From the NCBI GenBank assembly GCA_026985385.1, contig JALSQM010000062.1, positions 1 through 41,091 of the forward strand: DNA of 41,091 bases, written 5' to 3'. Shown here in pieces: positions 31,884 to 40,431 of this stretch. This DNA comes from Acidilobaceae archaeon (lineage in GTDB: Archaea; Thermoproteota; Thermoprotei_A; Sulfolobales; Acidilobaceae). The stretch's first letter is position 1, and each line of letters begins with the position of its first letter. The notes beneath the pieces are model-generated. The model did not search any database, was not told the origin of the DNA, and worked only from the letters and a program-made list of their open reading frames with translations. The translations under genes and the position numbers were made by a program.

Positions 31884-32759
31884 CTAGACGCGCCTTCCCA
31901 GAAGACCCTGAGGTCTTAGGATTAGGAGTACTATGAGGACGATGAATGCATACGCTTCCCGCGGTAGTATGTAGCTGAAATACGCTGTTAGCAGCTCTTC
32001 GGCCACACCGAGTATTAAGCCTCCTAGGAGTGCTCCCATTACACTGCCAAAGCCTCCGAGGACTATCACAACTAAGGCTTTGTAGGCGACTACATCGCCC
32101 ATGTAGGGCGATATCGATCCATAGTATAGACCATACATTATGGCTGCGATGCCTGCGAAAGCGGAGCCTAGCGCGAAGTTGATGTAGACCACCCGCGGCA
32201 CATTGACGCCTAAGGCCTTCGCTGTTTCCATGTCCTGTGAGAGGGCTTGTGAGGAGATCCCTATCCTCGTCCTCTTTAGCAGTAGCCAGAGGGCTAGGGT
32301 CGATGCTAGAGTAACTAGTATCGCCGTCAGGCCTGTAACATCTATGCGTAACACTCCCCAGTTGAGTGAGCCGCCGAAGCCGTGGAACCTGAACCCCTTA
32401 GGATAATGGCCGAAGACGTTCGCGACTACCTCCTCGGTCAGGAGGTAGATGGCTATGCTGAGCATCAAAGGTATGTGGCGGGGTTTATCCATTAACGGCA
32501 GATATATGGACTTCGCCAGTATCACGCCGTATACTGATGTTGCAGCTATCGACGCTAGAACGGCTATGGCAATGTTGCCTGTAGCGGAGTAGGCTATGTA
32601 CGCAGCATACGCCCCCACAACGAAGACTCCCGCGTGGGCTATGTGGAGTATCTTTAGCAGCCCATAAACCAGCGTCAAGCCTAGAGCCATAGCAGCGTAT
32701 ATCGACCCCACTGCCAGCCCGCTTATTATATGCGCTAACCCTTCTACTAGCGCGCCCAT
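31884..32759 (-). CDS. livH: Branched-chain-type amino acid ABC transporter permease LivH
   Basis: A permease of 291 residues from ATG 32759, chosen because GGGTGAT lies 6 nt before it; TTG 32777 would include that site in the coding region. LivH motifs: SIYAAMALGLTLVYGLLKILHIAHAGVFVVGAYAAY (about 15-50), the docking loop TRIGISSQALSQDMETAKALGVNV and ALVVIVLGGFGSVMGALLGGLILGV (about 225-250). It pairs with LivM in the membrane. Confidence 0.92.
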   Translation of the reverse strand: MGALVEGLAHIISGLAVGSIYAAMALGLTLVYGLLKILHIAHAGVFVVGAYAAYIAYSATGNIAIAVLASIAATSVYGVILAKSIYLPLMDKPRHIPLMLSIAIYLLTEEVVANVFGHYPKGFRFHGFGGSLNWGVLRIDVTGLTAILVTLASTLALWLLLKRTRIGISSQALSQDMETAKALGVNVPRVVYINFALGSAFAGIAAIMYGLYYGSISPYMGDVVAYKALVVIVLGGFGSVMGALLGGLILGVAEELLTAYFSYILPREAYAFIVLIVLLILRPQGLLGRRV

Positions 32760-32832
32760 ATACCGATCACCCTTCAAGCTAGCATTAAAAATAGACTTCT
32801 GGAAGAAACATGGGAAGCCTCTACTAGACGTG

Positions 32833-32859
32833 AGGGTTGGTGGCCTACCACACCACCCT
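32833..32859 (-). promoter_or_regulatory. Imperfect hairpin between livK and livH
   Basis: AGGGT...ACCCT arms and inner GGTGG/CCACC pairing give a stem of about ten pairs with a small bulge around CCTA. It lies in the 133-bp gap after the receptor gene, the same position as the hairpin in the polar amino acid operon, and a T5 run follows about 45 nt further along the transcript. It may set receptor-to-permease ratio. Confidence 0.35.
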
Positions 32860-32892
32860 TATCCCTTTAGGTTATCTGGGTTACCCGCTAGC

Positions 32893-34086
32893 TCAGGTGC
32901 TAGGCGTTATTAGGTCTTTCTGAGTTATGACAGCGAATCTATGGAACTCCCCGTTCTTCACTATCTGCAGTGTTAGCGTCTTAATAGCGTTACCTCCCTG
33001 CGTGAAGCCGTATATGTGGCCTGCTACCCCGTCGAAGTCATGCAGGTTTCTGAGCGTGCTCATTATCTTGGCTTTATCGAGGCTTCCAGTCATGTTTATA
33101 GCCTTCGCTAAGACCATTACCGCGTCGAAGGCTGAGGCGCCCACCATATCTGGGGGTATCCCCCTAGCCTTCTCGTACTCTTGGATAAACTCCTTGACTA
33201 CGGGATTACTGCTGTCCCTATCGAAGTCGGTGACTATTATCACTCCTTCCGCGTACTTACCTGCTATCTCGATGAACTTGGGTGAGTCGAAGCCCTCTGC
33301 CCCCATTATCTTAGCTTTTATGCCCATCTCTCGAGCCTGCTTGACCGCTATAGCGTGTTCATAGTAGCCGAATATCATGAGTACGTCTAGGCCCTGCGAA
33401 TCCTCTATCGCCTTGATCCTGTTGAGCCACGGCGAGAAGTCCTTCGTCTCGAAGGGGAACTTATCCATGAAAACAACCTTGCCGCCTAGCTTCTCCACAG
33501 TCGCTTTAGCGTTGTCAGCTAGCGCCTTACCGTAGGGATTATCTATATAGAGTATGGCTACCTTTTTCGCTCCAAGCAGTTTAACCGCGGCGTACCCTGC
33601 CACGCGGCCCTCTACCTCAGCCACCATTCCCACCCTTATGACGTAATGTTTACCCTTAGTTATGAGTGGGTTAACGGCGTAGGCTACCACTAGTGGAACG
33701 CCCGAGTTTTCGAAGACATCTGACGCAGCGAGTGTGGTGCTGCTATAGGAGCCGCTTACAGCTGCGACTACACCGTCCTGCTCGATCATCTTATGGGCAA
33801 CAGCTATTGCCTGGTCAGGGTTTAAGGCGTCATCGTAGAGTACTAACTCTACTTTCTTACCTAAGACGCCTCCATGGCTATTTATGTACTTAACCGCGAG
33901 CTCGGCACCCGTTCTTGCCGCTATTCCATCTGCCGACGCAGGCCCCGTTAGTGGAGCGAAGAACCCTATCTTTATCACCTGAGGCCCGCTGGCCTTCCTT
34001 GAATGCCATGCATAGAAGGCTACACCCGCTATGATCACTATTATCACTACGATGGCCGCGGCCAACTTAGCACTTCCAGAGGCCAT
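32893..34086 (-). CDS. livK: Branched-chain-type amino acid ABC transporter substrate-binding protein
   Basis: A 397-residue receptor with N-terminal membrane helix KLAAAIVVIIVIIAGVAFYAW (about 7-27), then the Peripla_BP_6 fold: IKIGFFAPLTGPASADGIAARTGAELAVKYIN (about 38-69), VVAAVSGSYSSTTLAASDVFENSGVPLVV (ligand loop, about 107-135), KVAILYIDNPYGKALADNAKATVEKLGGKVV and DVLMIFGYYEHAIAVKQAREMG. The family binds aliphatic and other amino acids, amides or urea. Because the next upstream operon on the same strand is hut, histidine or a related compound is a possible ligand. Confidence 0.92.
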   Translation of the reverse strand: MASGSAKLAAAIVVIIVIIAGVAFYAWHSRKASGPQVIKIGFFAPLTGPASADGIAARTGAELAVKYINSHGGVLGKKVELVLYDDALNPDQAIAVAHKMIEQDGVVAAVSGSYSSTTLAASDVFENSGVPLVVAYAVNPLITKGKHYVIRVGMVAEVEGRVAGYAAVKLLGAKKVAILYIDNPYGKALADNAKATVEKLGGKVVFMDKFPFETKDFSPWLNRIKAIEDSQGLDVLMIFGYYEHAIAVKQAREMGIKAKIMGAEGFDSPKFIEIAGKYAEGVIIVTDFDRDSSNPVVKEFIQEYEKARGIPPDMVGASAFDAVMVLAKAINMTGSLDKAKIMSTLRNLHDFDGVAGHIYGFTQGGNAIKTLTLQIVKNGEFHRFAVITQKDLITPST

Positions 34087-34151
34087 ATCAGACCCCCCTT
34101 TCTCGCGTTACTAAACCCTATTTTCAGGGGCTCCATTACTAAGGTCACCCC

Positions 34152-34170
34152 CAAAGGGATAAAGCCTTTG
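34152..34170. promoter_or_regulatory. Inverted repeat CAAAGG-N7-CCTTTG upstream of livK
   Basis: Perfect 6-bp arms around GATAAAG, which read on the minus strand (CTTTATC) could itself be the livK TATA element about 75 bp before the ATG. Possible operator. A second TATA-like block lies at about 34205-34225. Confidence 0.3.
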
Positions 34171-34234
34171 CACTTTAGCCAAACAAGATACAAGTTAGTA
34201 AAGTATAGTAAGAATATTATTTAATAAAGAAGCG

Positions 34235-35497
34235 CTACATTAAAACGGGTTTCACTATAAGGCGCGACTCGGATACCACTACCCTGCCGGCTGCGATTAC
34301 GTAGAGTGCTTTATTCCAGCCCCACTCGTAGGTGAGCCACCTATAGTCCTCGGCGTCCCACACAACGAGGTCCCCCCGAAAGCCTGGGGCAACCCTCCCG
34401 GACACCCCCTCTAAGCCTAGGCTGGCCGCCGCGTTGACTGTGACTGCTGCGAGGGCCTCCATCGGGGTCAGCTTGAGGATGTAGGGTGCTACCTGCATGG
34501 CGGTCTGGGCTAGGGGCGTCATATTATTCGGGTTATAGTCGCTCCCAACGGCTATGGGGACACCCGCCCTCCTAAGGGAGTCTACGGGGGGCCTCTCAGC
34601 CTGCATCATCGCTAGTATACTGGTTGGTAGTAGCCCCGCGACGACGCGGGCCTTGGCTAGTGCTGTAGCGTTCTCGGGTGGCATGACCTCCAGGTGATCA
34701 ACGCTGTCGACCCCCGCCTCAGCTGCTACCAGGGAACAGCCCATGTACTCGAGCTGGTCGGCGTGCATCCTAAGTCTTAGGCCGGCCCTGTGGGCCTCGA
34801 GTAGTAGTGCCTTAGACTCCTCGGGCGTGAAGGCCCCGCGGTCGCAGAATACGTCGAAGTATACGGCGAGCCTCCTCCGGGCCGCCTCCCTTATAGCGGC
34901 CTTGAAGGATTCGATGTACGCCCCCCTATCACCCTCCCTCGGGGGTACGTGGGCTAGGAGCGTCGGTACGACGAGCTGGGGTGTGAGACCCCCAGCCTCC
35001 CTTATGATTGAGAGGTGCTCAACCTCCAGCCGGGGCTCTAGCGCGTAGCCGGTCTTAACCTCGACGACGGTCGTGCCGCCCTCGAGCATCCTGTAGAGCC
35101 TCTCGAGTAGGAGGCGTAGGAGCTCCCTCCTACTGGAGCGCCTGGTCGCCTCTATAGTCCTATAGATCCCCCCGCCCCTTGCTAGTATCTCAGAATAGCT
35201 CGCCCCCATGAGTTTAGCCTCGAACTCGTCCTCCCTACTCCCCGCGAAGAGGGCGTGGGTATGCATATCCACGAGGCCGGGTGTGGCGAGCCTGGAACCG
35301 GCGTCCACCCACTCGGGGGCACTATAGCGGGCCCTTATCCAGCCCGTGGGGCCGACCTCGATGATCCTCCCGCCCCTGAAGGCTACGGCGGCGTTCCTGA
35401 GTATCCCGGCCGTCTCCGGCGACGGCCTGGGGGTGGGTCCCCCCCTGAATGTGACGAGCTCGCCTATATTATACACTACCAAGTCGGCCCTGGGCAA
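34235..35497 (-). CDS. hutI: Imidazolonepropionase
   Basis: Third enzyme of histidine degradation: opens 4-imidazolone-5-propionate to N-formimino-L-glutamate. An amidohydrolase-fold protein of 420 residues: metal motif DMHTHALFAGSREDEF (His79, His81), GGGIYRTIEATR, TTVVEVKTGYALE, then RMHADQLEYMG (metal His, about 245), VDHLEVM and VGSDYNPNN (metal Asp, about 315), followed by the C-terminal TVNAAASLGLEGVSGRVAPGFRGDLVVWD. It begins 2 nt after hutG ends, so they are cotranscribed and coupled. Confidence 0.93.
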   Translation of the reverse strand: MPRADLVVYNIGELVTFRGGPTPRPSPETAGILRNAAVAFRGGRIIEVGPTGWIRARYSAPEWVDAGSRLATPGLVDMHTHALFAGSREDEFEAKLMGASYSEILARGGGIYRTIEATRRSSRRELLRLLLERLYRMLEGGTTVVEVKTGYALEPRLEVEHLSIIREAGGLTPQLVVPTLLAHVPPREGDRGAYIESFKAAIREAARRRLAVYFDVFCDRGAFTPEESKALLLEAHRAGLRLRMHADQLEYMGCSLVAAEAGVDSVDHLEVMPPENATALAKARVVAGLLPTSILAMMQAERPPVDSLRRAGVPIAVGSDYNPNNMTPLAQTAMQVAPYILKLTPMEALAAVTVNAAASLGLEGVSGRVAPGFRGDLVVWDAEDYRWLTYEWGWNKALYVIAAGRVVVSESRLIVKPVLM

Positions 35498-35499
35498 GT

Positions 35500-36423
35500 C
35501 TAGCCACCCAGCCTTGCCTCGCAGGCCTTGTGGAGTGTGTAGGCTACAAGTCTGGCGGCTAGCCTGCTCGTTGAGTCCCCCACGTCAACTGTTGGGGTAA
35601 CCTCCACAACGTCTAGGCCCCGGGGCTTGAGCTTCTCGGCGGCATAGAGGAGTACTTGGAGAGACTCGACGGGGCTCATGCCTAGGGGGGTCGGCGAGTT
35701 AACCCCGGGGGCGTAGGCCTGGTCTAGGTGGTCCATGTCTATGCTGATGTACGCCTCGCCACCCTGCTCGGCGAGCTTATCCACCGCTTCGAGGGCAGGC
35801 TCCAGGCCTCCGAGGAGCTGGATCCTTGGAACTATCAGGGCCCCAAGATCCCTGGCCCTCCCGGCTAGGTAGGGGGGGTTAGAGTAGTCTGCGACCCCGA
35901 CAACGGCTATCCTAAGCCTGCCCCCGTGGGCCTGGGCTAGGTCCCAGAGCCAGGAGCCGCTTGTGAGTCCCTCCGAGACGCTCCTCATATCGTAGTGGGC
36001 GTCCAACACTAGGATGCTGGCCTCACCACCCCCCTCGAGGAGGGGCTCGAGGGTCCACCTGGTTATAGAGTGGTCGCCCCCCAGGAAAACGGCTACCACT
36101 CCTGAGGCGTATGCCCTGCGCGCCGCCTCCACTATCCTCCTCGACGTCAACACTAAATCGCCGGGGGCCACCCTGACATCGCCTAGGTCTAGGATGCCGC
36201 AGGGGAACCCAGAGCCCAGCCCGGGCGCGTGGGGCCTGAGGCTCCTCAGGTACCCACGTATCCTCTGGGGCGCCAGCCTAGCACCGGGGACGCCTGCAGC
36301 GCTCCAGTCCCATGGAACGCCTACTAGGGCGGCCGCAGGGCCCCCGCTGGGGTTCCAGGGCATCCTCTCGTCTCGGGGGTCCCGGAGCAGGGATCCCCCG
36401 GGCTCCTGGAGTGGCTCCTCCAA
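35500..36423 (-). CDS. hutG: Ureohydrolase (arginase/agmatinase) family; probable formimidoylglutamase
   Basis: A Mn-dependent ureohydrolase: FLGGDHSITRW (about 112-122), LVLDAHYDMRS (about 138-148) and SIDMDHLDQAYAPGVNSPTPLGMSP (about 225-249) supply the metal-binding His and Asp residues. The fold alone does not separate arginase, agmatinase and formimidoylglutamase. Position between hutU and hutI argues for HutG, which splits N-formiminoglutamate into glutamate and formamide. The N-terminal ~20 residues look non-conserved; the true start may be near MPWNPSGGP. Confidence 0.85.
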   Translation of the reverse strand: MEEPLQEPGGSLLRDPRDERMPWNPSGGPAAALVGVPWDWSAAGVPGARLAPQRIRGYLRSLRPHAPGLGSGFPCGILDLGDVRVAPGDLVLTSRRIVEAARRAYASGVVAVFLGGDHSITRWTLEPLLEGGGEASILVLDAHYDMRSVSEGLTSGSWLWDLAQAHGGRLRIAVVGVADYSNPPYLAGRARDLGALIVPRIQLLGGLEPALEAVDKLAEQGGEAYISIDMDHLDQAYAPGVNSPTPLGMSPVESLQVLLYAAEKLKPRGLDVVEVTPTVDVGDSTSRLAARLVAYTLHKACEARLGG

Positions 36424-36462
36424 GGCAATGCTGCCTCCCGGGGCTCCCGGGCCTCTCGGCGG

Positions 36463-38205
36463 CTAGCACTTTATCATTGGGGCCTTGATTCCCTTCTCGC
36501 ATACCACCCTCCTAGCCCTCTCGTAGCCCGCGTCGGCGTGCCTCACCACTCCTATGCCGGGATCCGCTGTCAGCACCCTCTCGGCCCTCAGCTCGCTCTC
36601 AGGGCTCCCGTCAAGCACTAGGCCCAGGCCAGCGTGGAGGGAGTAGCCTATACCCACGCCGCCGCCGTGGTGGAAGCACACCCATGTAGCCCCGGCTGCG
36701 GCGTTGAGGAGGGCGTTTAGCACCGGCCAGTCTCCGACGGCGTCGCTCCCATCCTTCATGCCCTCCGTCTCCCTGTAGGGGCTCGCGACGCTCCCCGAGT
36801 CTAGGTGATCCCTACCTATCCACATGGGGCCTATCTCGCCGAGCCTGATGAGGCTGTTCATGAGCTTTCCGAACCTCGCCCTCTCACCGTAGCCCAGCCA
36901 CACGACCCTAGCTGGGAGGCCCTGGAACTTGACGTATTTCCTAGCCTTCTCCACCCAGCGGACGAGCCTCTTATTGTCCTTGAAGGTAGCTATTAGCTCG
37001 TCGTCGAGCCTCTCTATGTCCTTGGGGTTGCCCGTGAGGCTAGTGTACCTGAAGGGCCCTCTACCCTCCTCGAACATGGGCCTAATGTAGGCCTGGACGA
37101 ATCCCGGGAACTCGAATGCGTCCTTGTAGCCCGCCTCATACGCCATCTTCCTAATGTTGTTCCCGTACTCGAATACGACTGCGCCCCTCCTCTTGAACTC
37201 CACCATCGCCTTTACGTGCTCCTTCATGCTCTCTAGGGCCCTCCTCTTATACTCCTCGGGGTTCTCGTCCCTGAGCCTGTCGGCCTCCTCGAGGCTCATG
37301 CCTGCGGGCACGTAGCTCAGGGGGTCGTGGGCTGGTGTCTGGTCTGTCACCACATCCGGTATTATGCCCCTCCTCAGTATCTCGGGGAACACCTCCGCGG
37401 CGTTGCCCAGTAACCCTATGCTTAGGGGCTCCCTCTTCTCCTTAGCCTTCAACGCCATGTCGAGGGCCTTGTCGAGGCTGTCGGTCCACGTGTCGAGGTA
37501 GCCGTGGCGGATCCTCCTCTCAATCATCCTCTTGTCTACCTCTACGACTATGGCTACTCCGCCGTTCATCTTAACGGCTAGGGGCTGGGCCCCGCCCATC
37601 TCCCCGAGGCCCGCCGTTAGAACCAGGCGGCCCTCGAGGGTTCCCTCGGGGAAGTGCTTCTCGGCTGCGAATGCGAAGGTCTCGTATGTGCCTTGTAGTA
37701 TACCCTGGGTCCCTATGTAGGCCCAGCACCCAGCCGTCATCTGGCCGTACATTATCAGCCCCTTCCTCTCCAGCTCCCTGAAGTAGTCCCAGTCAGCCCA
37801 CTTCGGTACGAGTACGGCGTTGCTTATCACCACCCTGGGGGCTAGCTTGTGGGTCTTGAACACCGCGACGGGCTTCCCGCTCTGGACTACTAGGGTCTCG
37901 TCCTCATCCATCTCCATGAGCGTGTCTACTATGGCCTCGAACGCCTCCCAGCTCCTCGCGGCCCTGCCGGTGCCGCCGTAGACTATCAAGTGCTCTGGAT
38001 CCTTAGCCACCTCAGGGTCGAGGACGTGGAAGAGCATGCGGAGGGGCCCCTCCAGCTGCCACGAGCCGCTCCTAACATGAAGCTCCTCCCCGGTGATGTG
38101 GGTGACCCTCAGCCTCTCCCAGGGCTTATAGTATCCCTCCTCTATGAGCCTCCAGATAGGCCTATCCCTATACTTCTCCGCAACCCACTCAGGTATCCCG
38201 GACAT
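36463..38205 (-). CDS. hutU: Urocanate hydratase (urocanase)
   Basis: Second enzyme of histidine degradation; adds water to urocanate using tightly bound NAD+ as electrophile. A 580-residue protein with the family landmarks: YGGTGRAARSW (about 76-86), VQSGKPV, YGQMTAGCWAYIGTQGILQGTYET (about 153-175), NAD-binding region LTAGLGEMGGAQPLAVKMNGG (about 196-215), KFQGLPARVVWLGYGERARFGK, and GRDHLDSGSVASPYRETEGMKDGSDAVGDWPVLNALLN. Unusual: the LFC-x-G-x-GPFRW segment of bacterial enzymes, with the photoinactivator-modified Cys (Cys410 in Pseudomonas putida), reads MFEEGRGPFRY here, so Glu379 replaces Cys. ATG 38205 follows GGTGG. Heads the hutUGI operon. Confidence 0.95.
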   Translation of the reverse strand: MSGIPEWVAEKYRDRPIWRLIEEGYYKPWERLRVTHITGEELHVRSGSWQLEGPLRMLFHVLDPEVAKDPEHLIVYGGTGRAARSWEAFEAIVDTLMEMDEDETLVVQSGKPVAVFKTHKLAPRVVISNAVLVPKWADWDYFRELERKGLIMYGQMTAGCWAYIGTQGILQGTYETFAFAAEKHFPEGTLEGRLVLTAGLGEMGGAQPLAVKMNGGVAIVVEVDKRMIERRIRHGYLDTWTDSLDKALDMALKAKEKREPLSIGLLGNAAEVFPEILRRGIIPDVVTDQTPAHDPLSYVPAGMSLEEADRLRDENPEEYKRRALESMKEHVKAMVEFKRRGAVVFEYGNNIRKMAYEAGYKDAFEFPGFVQAYIRPMFEEGRGPFRYTSLTGNPKDIERLDDELIATFKDNKRLVRWVEKARKYVKFQGLPARVVWLGYGERARFGKLMNSLIRLGEIGPMWIGRDHLDSGSVASPYRETEGMKDGSDAVGDWPVLNALLNAAAGATWVCFHHGGGVGIGYSLHAGLGLVLDGSPESELRAERVLTADPGIGVVRHADAGYERARRVVCEKGIKAPMIKC

Positions 38206-38222
38206 CTCAATCCACCATCCGC

Positions 38223-38239
38223 AGTATTACATGTATACT
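38223..38239. promoter_or_regulatory. Quasi-palindrome AGTATTACATGTATACT upstream of hutU
   Basis: AGTAT/ATACT arms surround an ACATGT core, offset by one base. It covers the likely TATA element of hutU, 18-34 bp before the start. It shares TTACAT and TGTA with the perfect palindrome at 27034-27049, so control by the same ACT regulator is conceivable. Confidence 0.35.
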
Positions 38240-38438
38240 CAGGGGGTCTATCGAGATTCAGAGTTGGCTTGTATAGATTCGACCTCCTCGATCGCCTCCT
38301 CGCTCCAGCGCTAACCATAGCAGCCGGGCTCTACCCTTTCTCTTAATCCGCCAGTCCTGTCGATGGAGAGCGTGGAGTAGCCGTGGCCTAGCTCTCGGGG
38401 CTAGGCTCTTATCCTGGTTCCACTGCTCCGAGGTCTCG

Positions 38439-40217
38439 GTGTGGCGCTTGGAGGACCTGCCCAGGGTCATAGAGGAGGTGTTTTCACTCGTAAACCTCGA
38501 CCTCTACGGGGTAGCTGGGGTACTGGAGGGTGATAGGCTCCTAGTCACAGCCTTTAGGGAGGGGGCCTCGAACGTCTACGCATACACGCCTGAGGAGGGC
38601 CTCGTCAAGCTGAACAGGGAGCCGGTCTCCATGGTGGCCGAGCCGCCCAGGGGTGCTGGGAGGGTCGTCATAGCGAGGGACGTGGCCCGCGGCAGGGAGC
38701 TGCATAGGGCCTTCATAGCCTCCCTCGAGAGCCCCGGGGAGGAGAGGCCCTTAGTGGAGGGTCTCGAGCCCATGAGGCTCCTATCCCTGGTGGATAAGGG
38801 CGACAAGGTGTACCTCACGGGCGTCACCCCCGATGGCGTGGGGGTCTTCGAGGCTAGGCCTGGGAGTGATGCGAGGCGCGTCGGCCTAATACCGGGCCTC
38901 GGGGCCCTAGAGGATGTCGCCGGCAGGGTGGGTGTCGGCATAATATTCCAGCAGACGGGGAGGATCCCACTCTTCACCATAGACCTAGACTCCGGCGAGG
39001 CTAGGATCGTTGAGACGCCGGGTAGCGTCACGGCTGTGAGGGCGAGCCCCGAGGGCTGGGTTGCACTCGGCGTCGAGGGGGCTAGGGAGGCCGGGCTCTA
39101 CCGCTTCGACCCCGAGACCGGTAGAGTCGAGCCTCTAGAGCTAGCTGGGAGGGGCCTCAGGGAGTACAGGCCTACGATGATATCGTACATAGGATTCACG
39201 GGCAGGGGAGAGGCGGTCGTCGTAGCCTGGAGGGGTGTTAGGAGTAGGGTTTTCCTAGATGGGGACCCAGTCGAGGGCCCCGAGGGGGGCTATGGCCGTG
39301 CATACGACTGGAGGGGAGGCCTGGTAGCCACCTACACCAGCCTGAGGAGGCCCCACAGCGTGGTACACCTCAAGGATGGGAGGGCCGTGACCCTCCTCTC
39401 AGACCGCCTCCCCGACTGGCTCGAGGAGGCCCTCGGCGATGTTAGGGTCCACGACGTGGAGGCCCCGGATGGTGAGAGGGTTCCAGTAATAACGCTGGAG
39501 TCGAGGAGAGCCGGGAGACCAGGACCTACTGTTGTACACGTCCATGGCGGGCCCTTCGCGGCGGACGTAGACGCCTGGGGCATCTTCGCGGCGGCACTGG
39601 CCCTCGCCGGGTTCAACGTTGTAATGGTAAACTACAGGGGCTCAATGGGCTTCGGGGAGGAGTGGAGGAGCAAGATCATAGGGGATCCATGCGGGGCCGA
39701 GCTAGACGACATAGTAGCAGCCGCCCGCTGGGCCCGGGAGAGCGGCCTAGCATCCTATACCGCCATCATGGGCTACAGCTACGGCGGCTACATGACCATG
39801 TGCGCCCTAACCAGGAGGCCGGGCGAGTTCGCCGCCGGGGTAGCCGGTGCGAGCGTCGTCGACTGGGAGGAGATGTACGAGCTAAGCGACCCCGCCTTCA
39901 AGGCCTTCATAGAGCTGCTATTCGCCGGCGACAAGTCGAGGTGGCGGGAGAGGAGCCCCATAACACACCTAGACAACCTACGAGACCCGCTCTGCATCAT
40001 ACACCCCCAGAACGACTCGAGGACCCCCCTAAAACCCGTGCTACACTTCATGGAGAAGGCACTCGAGAAAGGGAAGAGGTTCGAGGCCCACATAGCGCCC
40101 GACATGGGCCACGCGGTAAACACAGCCGACGACGTAGTAAAAATACTACTACCAGCAATAATATTCCTATATAGGATCAAGACCGAGAGAGCCGCCGGAA
40201 CCCAGGAAACCAAATAA
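38439..40217 (+). CDS. S9 family peptidase, acylaminoacyl-peptidase-like
   Basis: A cytosolic prolyl-oligopeptidase-fold enzyme of 592 residues. Residues ~1-320 form the beta-propeller that gates access, with repeats such as YRFDPETGRVEPLEL. The alpha/beta-hydrolase domain follows, with HVHGGPFAADVDAWGIFAAALALAGFNVVMVNYRGSMGFGEEW (about 365-407), nucleophile elbow GYSYGGYMTM (Ser about 448), Asp in IHPQNDSRTPLKP (about 525) and His in PDMGHAVN (about 555). These enzymes remove N-acylated or free residues from short peptides, feeding amino acid catabolism. GTG 38439 is likely. Confidence 0.92.
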   Translation: MWRLEDLPRVIEEVFSLVNLDLYGVAGVLEGDRLLVTAFREGASNVYAYTPEEGLVKLNREPVSMVAEPPRGAGRVVIARDVARGRELHRAFIASLESPGEERPLVEGLEPMRLLSLVDKGDKVYLTGVTPDGVGVFEARPGSDARRVGLIPGLGALEDVAGRVGVGIIFQQTGRIPLFTIDLDSGEARIVETPGSVTAVRASPEGWVALGVEGAREAGLYRFDPETGRVEPLELAGRGLREYRPTMISYIGFTGRGEAVVVAWRGVRSRVFLDGDPVEGPEGGYGRAYDWRGGLVATYTSLRRPHSVVHLKDGRAVTLLSDRLPDWLEEALGDVRVHDVEAPDGERVPVITLESRRAGRPGPTVVHVHGGPFAADVDAWGIFAAALALAGFNVVMVNYRGSMGFGEEWRSKIIGDPCGAELDDIVAAARWARESGLASYTAIMGYSYGGYMTMCALTRRPGEFAAGVAGASVVDWEEMYELSDPAFKAFIELLFAGDKSRWRERSPITHLDNLRDPLCIIHPQNDSRTPLKPVLHFMEKALEKGKRFEAHIAPDMGHAVNTADDVVKILLPAIIFLYRIKTERAAGTQETK

Positions 40218-40255
40218 ACCCTAACAACTCGTCAAGCATCAAACGGAGGAGGCCG

Positions 40256-40333
40256 GGGCCCGTCGTCTAGCCTGGTTAGGACGCCGCCCTCACACGGCGG
40301 AGGTCCGGGGTTCAAATCCCCGCGGGCCCACCA
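40256..40333 (+). tRNA. tRNA-Val (anticodon CAC), CCA encoded, no intron
   Basis: Acceptor GGGCCCG pairs with CGGGCCC (40323-40329), discriminator A40330, encoded CCA 40331-40333. D-arm with AGCCTGGTTAGGA; anticodon stem CCGCC/GGCGG around loop CTCACAC, anticodon CAC at 40291-40293 (Val, GTG codon); T-arm CGGGG-TTCAAAT-CCCCG. All stems pair fully. The 3' half (40289-40330) recurs exactly at 41042-41083, marking it as an integration site. Confidence 0.95.
40289..40330 (+). repeat. Attachment-site repeat, tRNA-proximal copy (within tRNA-Val)
   Basis: These 42 bp run from the first base of the anticodon loop to the discriminator base and are identical to 41042-41083. Tyrosine integrases of archaeal viruses and plasmids recombine in such tRNA 3' halves and leave this duplication. 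Confidence 0.85.
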
Positions 40334-40364
40334 ATAGACACCAGCTCTGCTATCTCTTCGACGG

Positions 40365-40410
40365 TTATCTAAGACGATAAAGGGTTAAGAGCCTCGAGTA
40401 CCGTTTAAAC
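40365..40410 (+). promoter_or_regulatory. relBE promoter/operator region
   Basis: TTATC-TAAGAC-GATAA (40365-40380) is an inverted repeat whose right half can act as the TATA element. GTTTAAAC (40403-40410) is an 8-bp palindrome at the expected transcription start. RelB-type antitoxins usually repress their own operon at such sites. Confidence 0.4.
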
Positions 40411-40431
40411 CTATGAGGAGGGAGACCGCAA

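Noticed and set aside
35500..36423. Agmatinase or arginase as the primary name
   Set aside because: The motifs fit all ureohydrolases, but tight placement between hutU and hutI favours formimidoylglutamase.
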